A stretch of 5,038 bases of DNA from Fidelibacterota bacterium. Lineage in GTDB: Bacteria > Fidelibacterota > UBA2242 > JAFGTP01. Location of the stretch: positions 1 through 5,038 of the forward strand of contig JAIPJV010000173.1 of assembly GCA_021734005.1 (NCBI GenBank), given 5' to 3'. Below, one piece after another: positions 4,728 through 5,038 of the stretch (positions are counted from its first letter, which is position 1; each line of letters starts with the position of its first letter). A program made the position numbers and the translations under genes. Below the pieces are notes generated by a model, which was not told where the DNA came from, did not search any database, and worked only from the letters and a program-made list of their open reading frames with translations.

Positions 4728-5038
4728 TGCAAACCCTCGTCAGATGTGAGTTGATCAAGCAAATAATTCATATTTACCGAATTACCGGCGATTCTGCAAA
4801 AATTTTCTTCACCAAGCTCCTGAATTAATTGCAAAAAGTTAGTAGCAGAATCTGTTGCTATTTGAATTGTATTTCCCAGATCCTGAAGATCATTAACCAT
4901 AGAGCTGGCTTCGAGTTCTTGCAAAATTTGCGAGCGCTGTTCGGCCTTTATTTCCAGGTAGCCGGTAAAATCCAGATCCACATGTTCGACCATTGTTTCC
5001 AGGTCGCCGTCATAACGCACAGTTCCATTATGGAGTAC
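4724..5038 (-). CDS. ABC transporter ATP-binding protein, C-terminal part (N-terminus beyond window)
   Basis: The minus-strand frame is open from the window edge to the TGA at 4724-4726, giving 104 codons. The first visible residues, VLHNGTVRYDGDLETMVEH, match the end of an ABC nucleotide-binding domain, where the strand reading (L)xxGxxxxxGdlee follows the switch-His region. The Walker A, signature and Walker B motifs would all lie outside the window. Some 85 further residues form a C-terminal extension typical of ABC-2 exporter ATPases (DrrA/GldA-like layout), ending in a helix NMNYLLDQLT that sits where those proteins carry a SLEEVFLKLT-like end. A GTG at 5020 could be read as a start, but the homology-like text upstream of it argues that it is internal. 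It partners the overlapping permease gene. Confidence 0.75.
   Translation of the reverse strand, partial: VLHNGTVRYDGDLETMVEHVDLDFTGYLEIKAEQRSQILQELEASSMVNDLQDLGNTIQIATDSATNFLQLIQELGEENFCRIAGNSVNMNYLLDQLTSDEGLQ

Noticed and set aside
5018..5020. GTG at 5020 as the true start of a 98-residue separate gene
   Set aside because: The frame stays open to the window edge and the residues before it (VLHNGT) continue a recognisable ABC ATPase domain end.
1..5038. tRNA or rRNA genes, CRISPR arrays, insertion sequences, attachment sites
   Set aside because: No cloverleaf-like segment, regularly spaced direct repeat, transposase frame or terminal inverted repeat was seen on reading both strands.

Overview
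The window is AT-rich DNA from a bacterium that uses the standard code. It has tightly packed genes, 4-nt ATGA gene overlaps and TTG starts backed by Shine-Dalgarno sequences. Two exported peptidoglycan-trimming enzymes point to a Gram-negative-type envelope with a periplasm. The gene content (a Csd6-type L,D-carboxypeptidase with NTF2-like repeats, an M99 carboxypeptidase, an orphan CPBP protease and a small ABC-2 exporter) would fit a low-GC lineage of the FCB/Cloacimonadota/Marinimicrobia kind or a deep-branching delta/epsilon-type proteobacterium. That placement is a guess; nothing in the window is a phylogenetic marker.

Layout. (1) Positions 1-2785, minus strand: a two-gene operon. The first gene (2785 to 935) encodes an exported or membrane-anchored YkuD-fold enzyme resembling Helicobacter pylori Csd6, followed by four tandem NTF2-like repeats, one of them degenerate. 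Its stop overlaps by 4 nt the start of the second gene (938 to the window edge), an M99-family metallocarboxypeptidase resembling H. pylori Csd4 / Campylobacter Pgp1. It is cut off by the window edge after 312 codons. (2) Positions 2786-3264: a divergent intergenic region of about 480 bp. It holds a plausible sigma-70-type promoter for the operon, a weaker one for the plus-strand gene, a short palindrome, and one possible small minus-strand ORF of 45 codons. (3) Positions 3265-3978, plus strand: a CPBP (CAAX-type) glutamic intramembrane protease with all three motifs. (4) Positions 3990-5038, minus strand: the end of an ABC exporter operon, made of the C-terminal part of an ATPase and, overlapping it by 4 nt, its six-TM ABC-2 permease. 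This operon converges on the CPBP gene with an 11-bp gap.

How the genes work together. By analogy with H. pylori and C. jejuni, the YkuD enzyme would cut the terminal D-Ala from muropeptide tetrapeptides, and the M99 enzyme would then cut the resulting tripeptides to dipeptides. In those bacteria this two-step trimming controls helical cell shape. The operon therefore encodes what looks like a complete stem-peptide trimming module, and the unusual part is the expanded chain of NTF2-like domains on the first enzyme. The CPBP protease and the ABC exporter are probably independent units, and their substrates cannot be read from the sequence.
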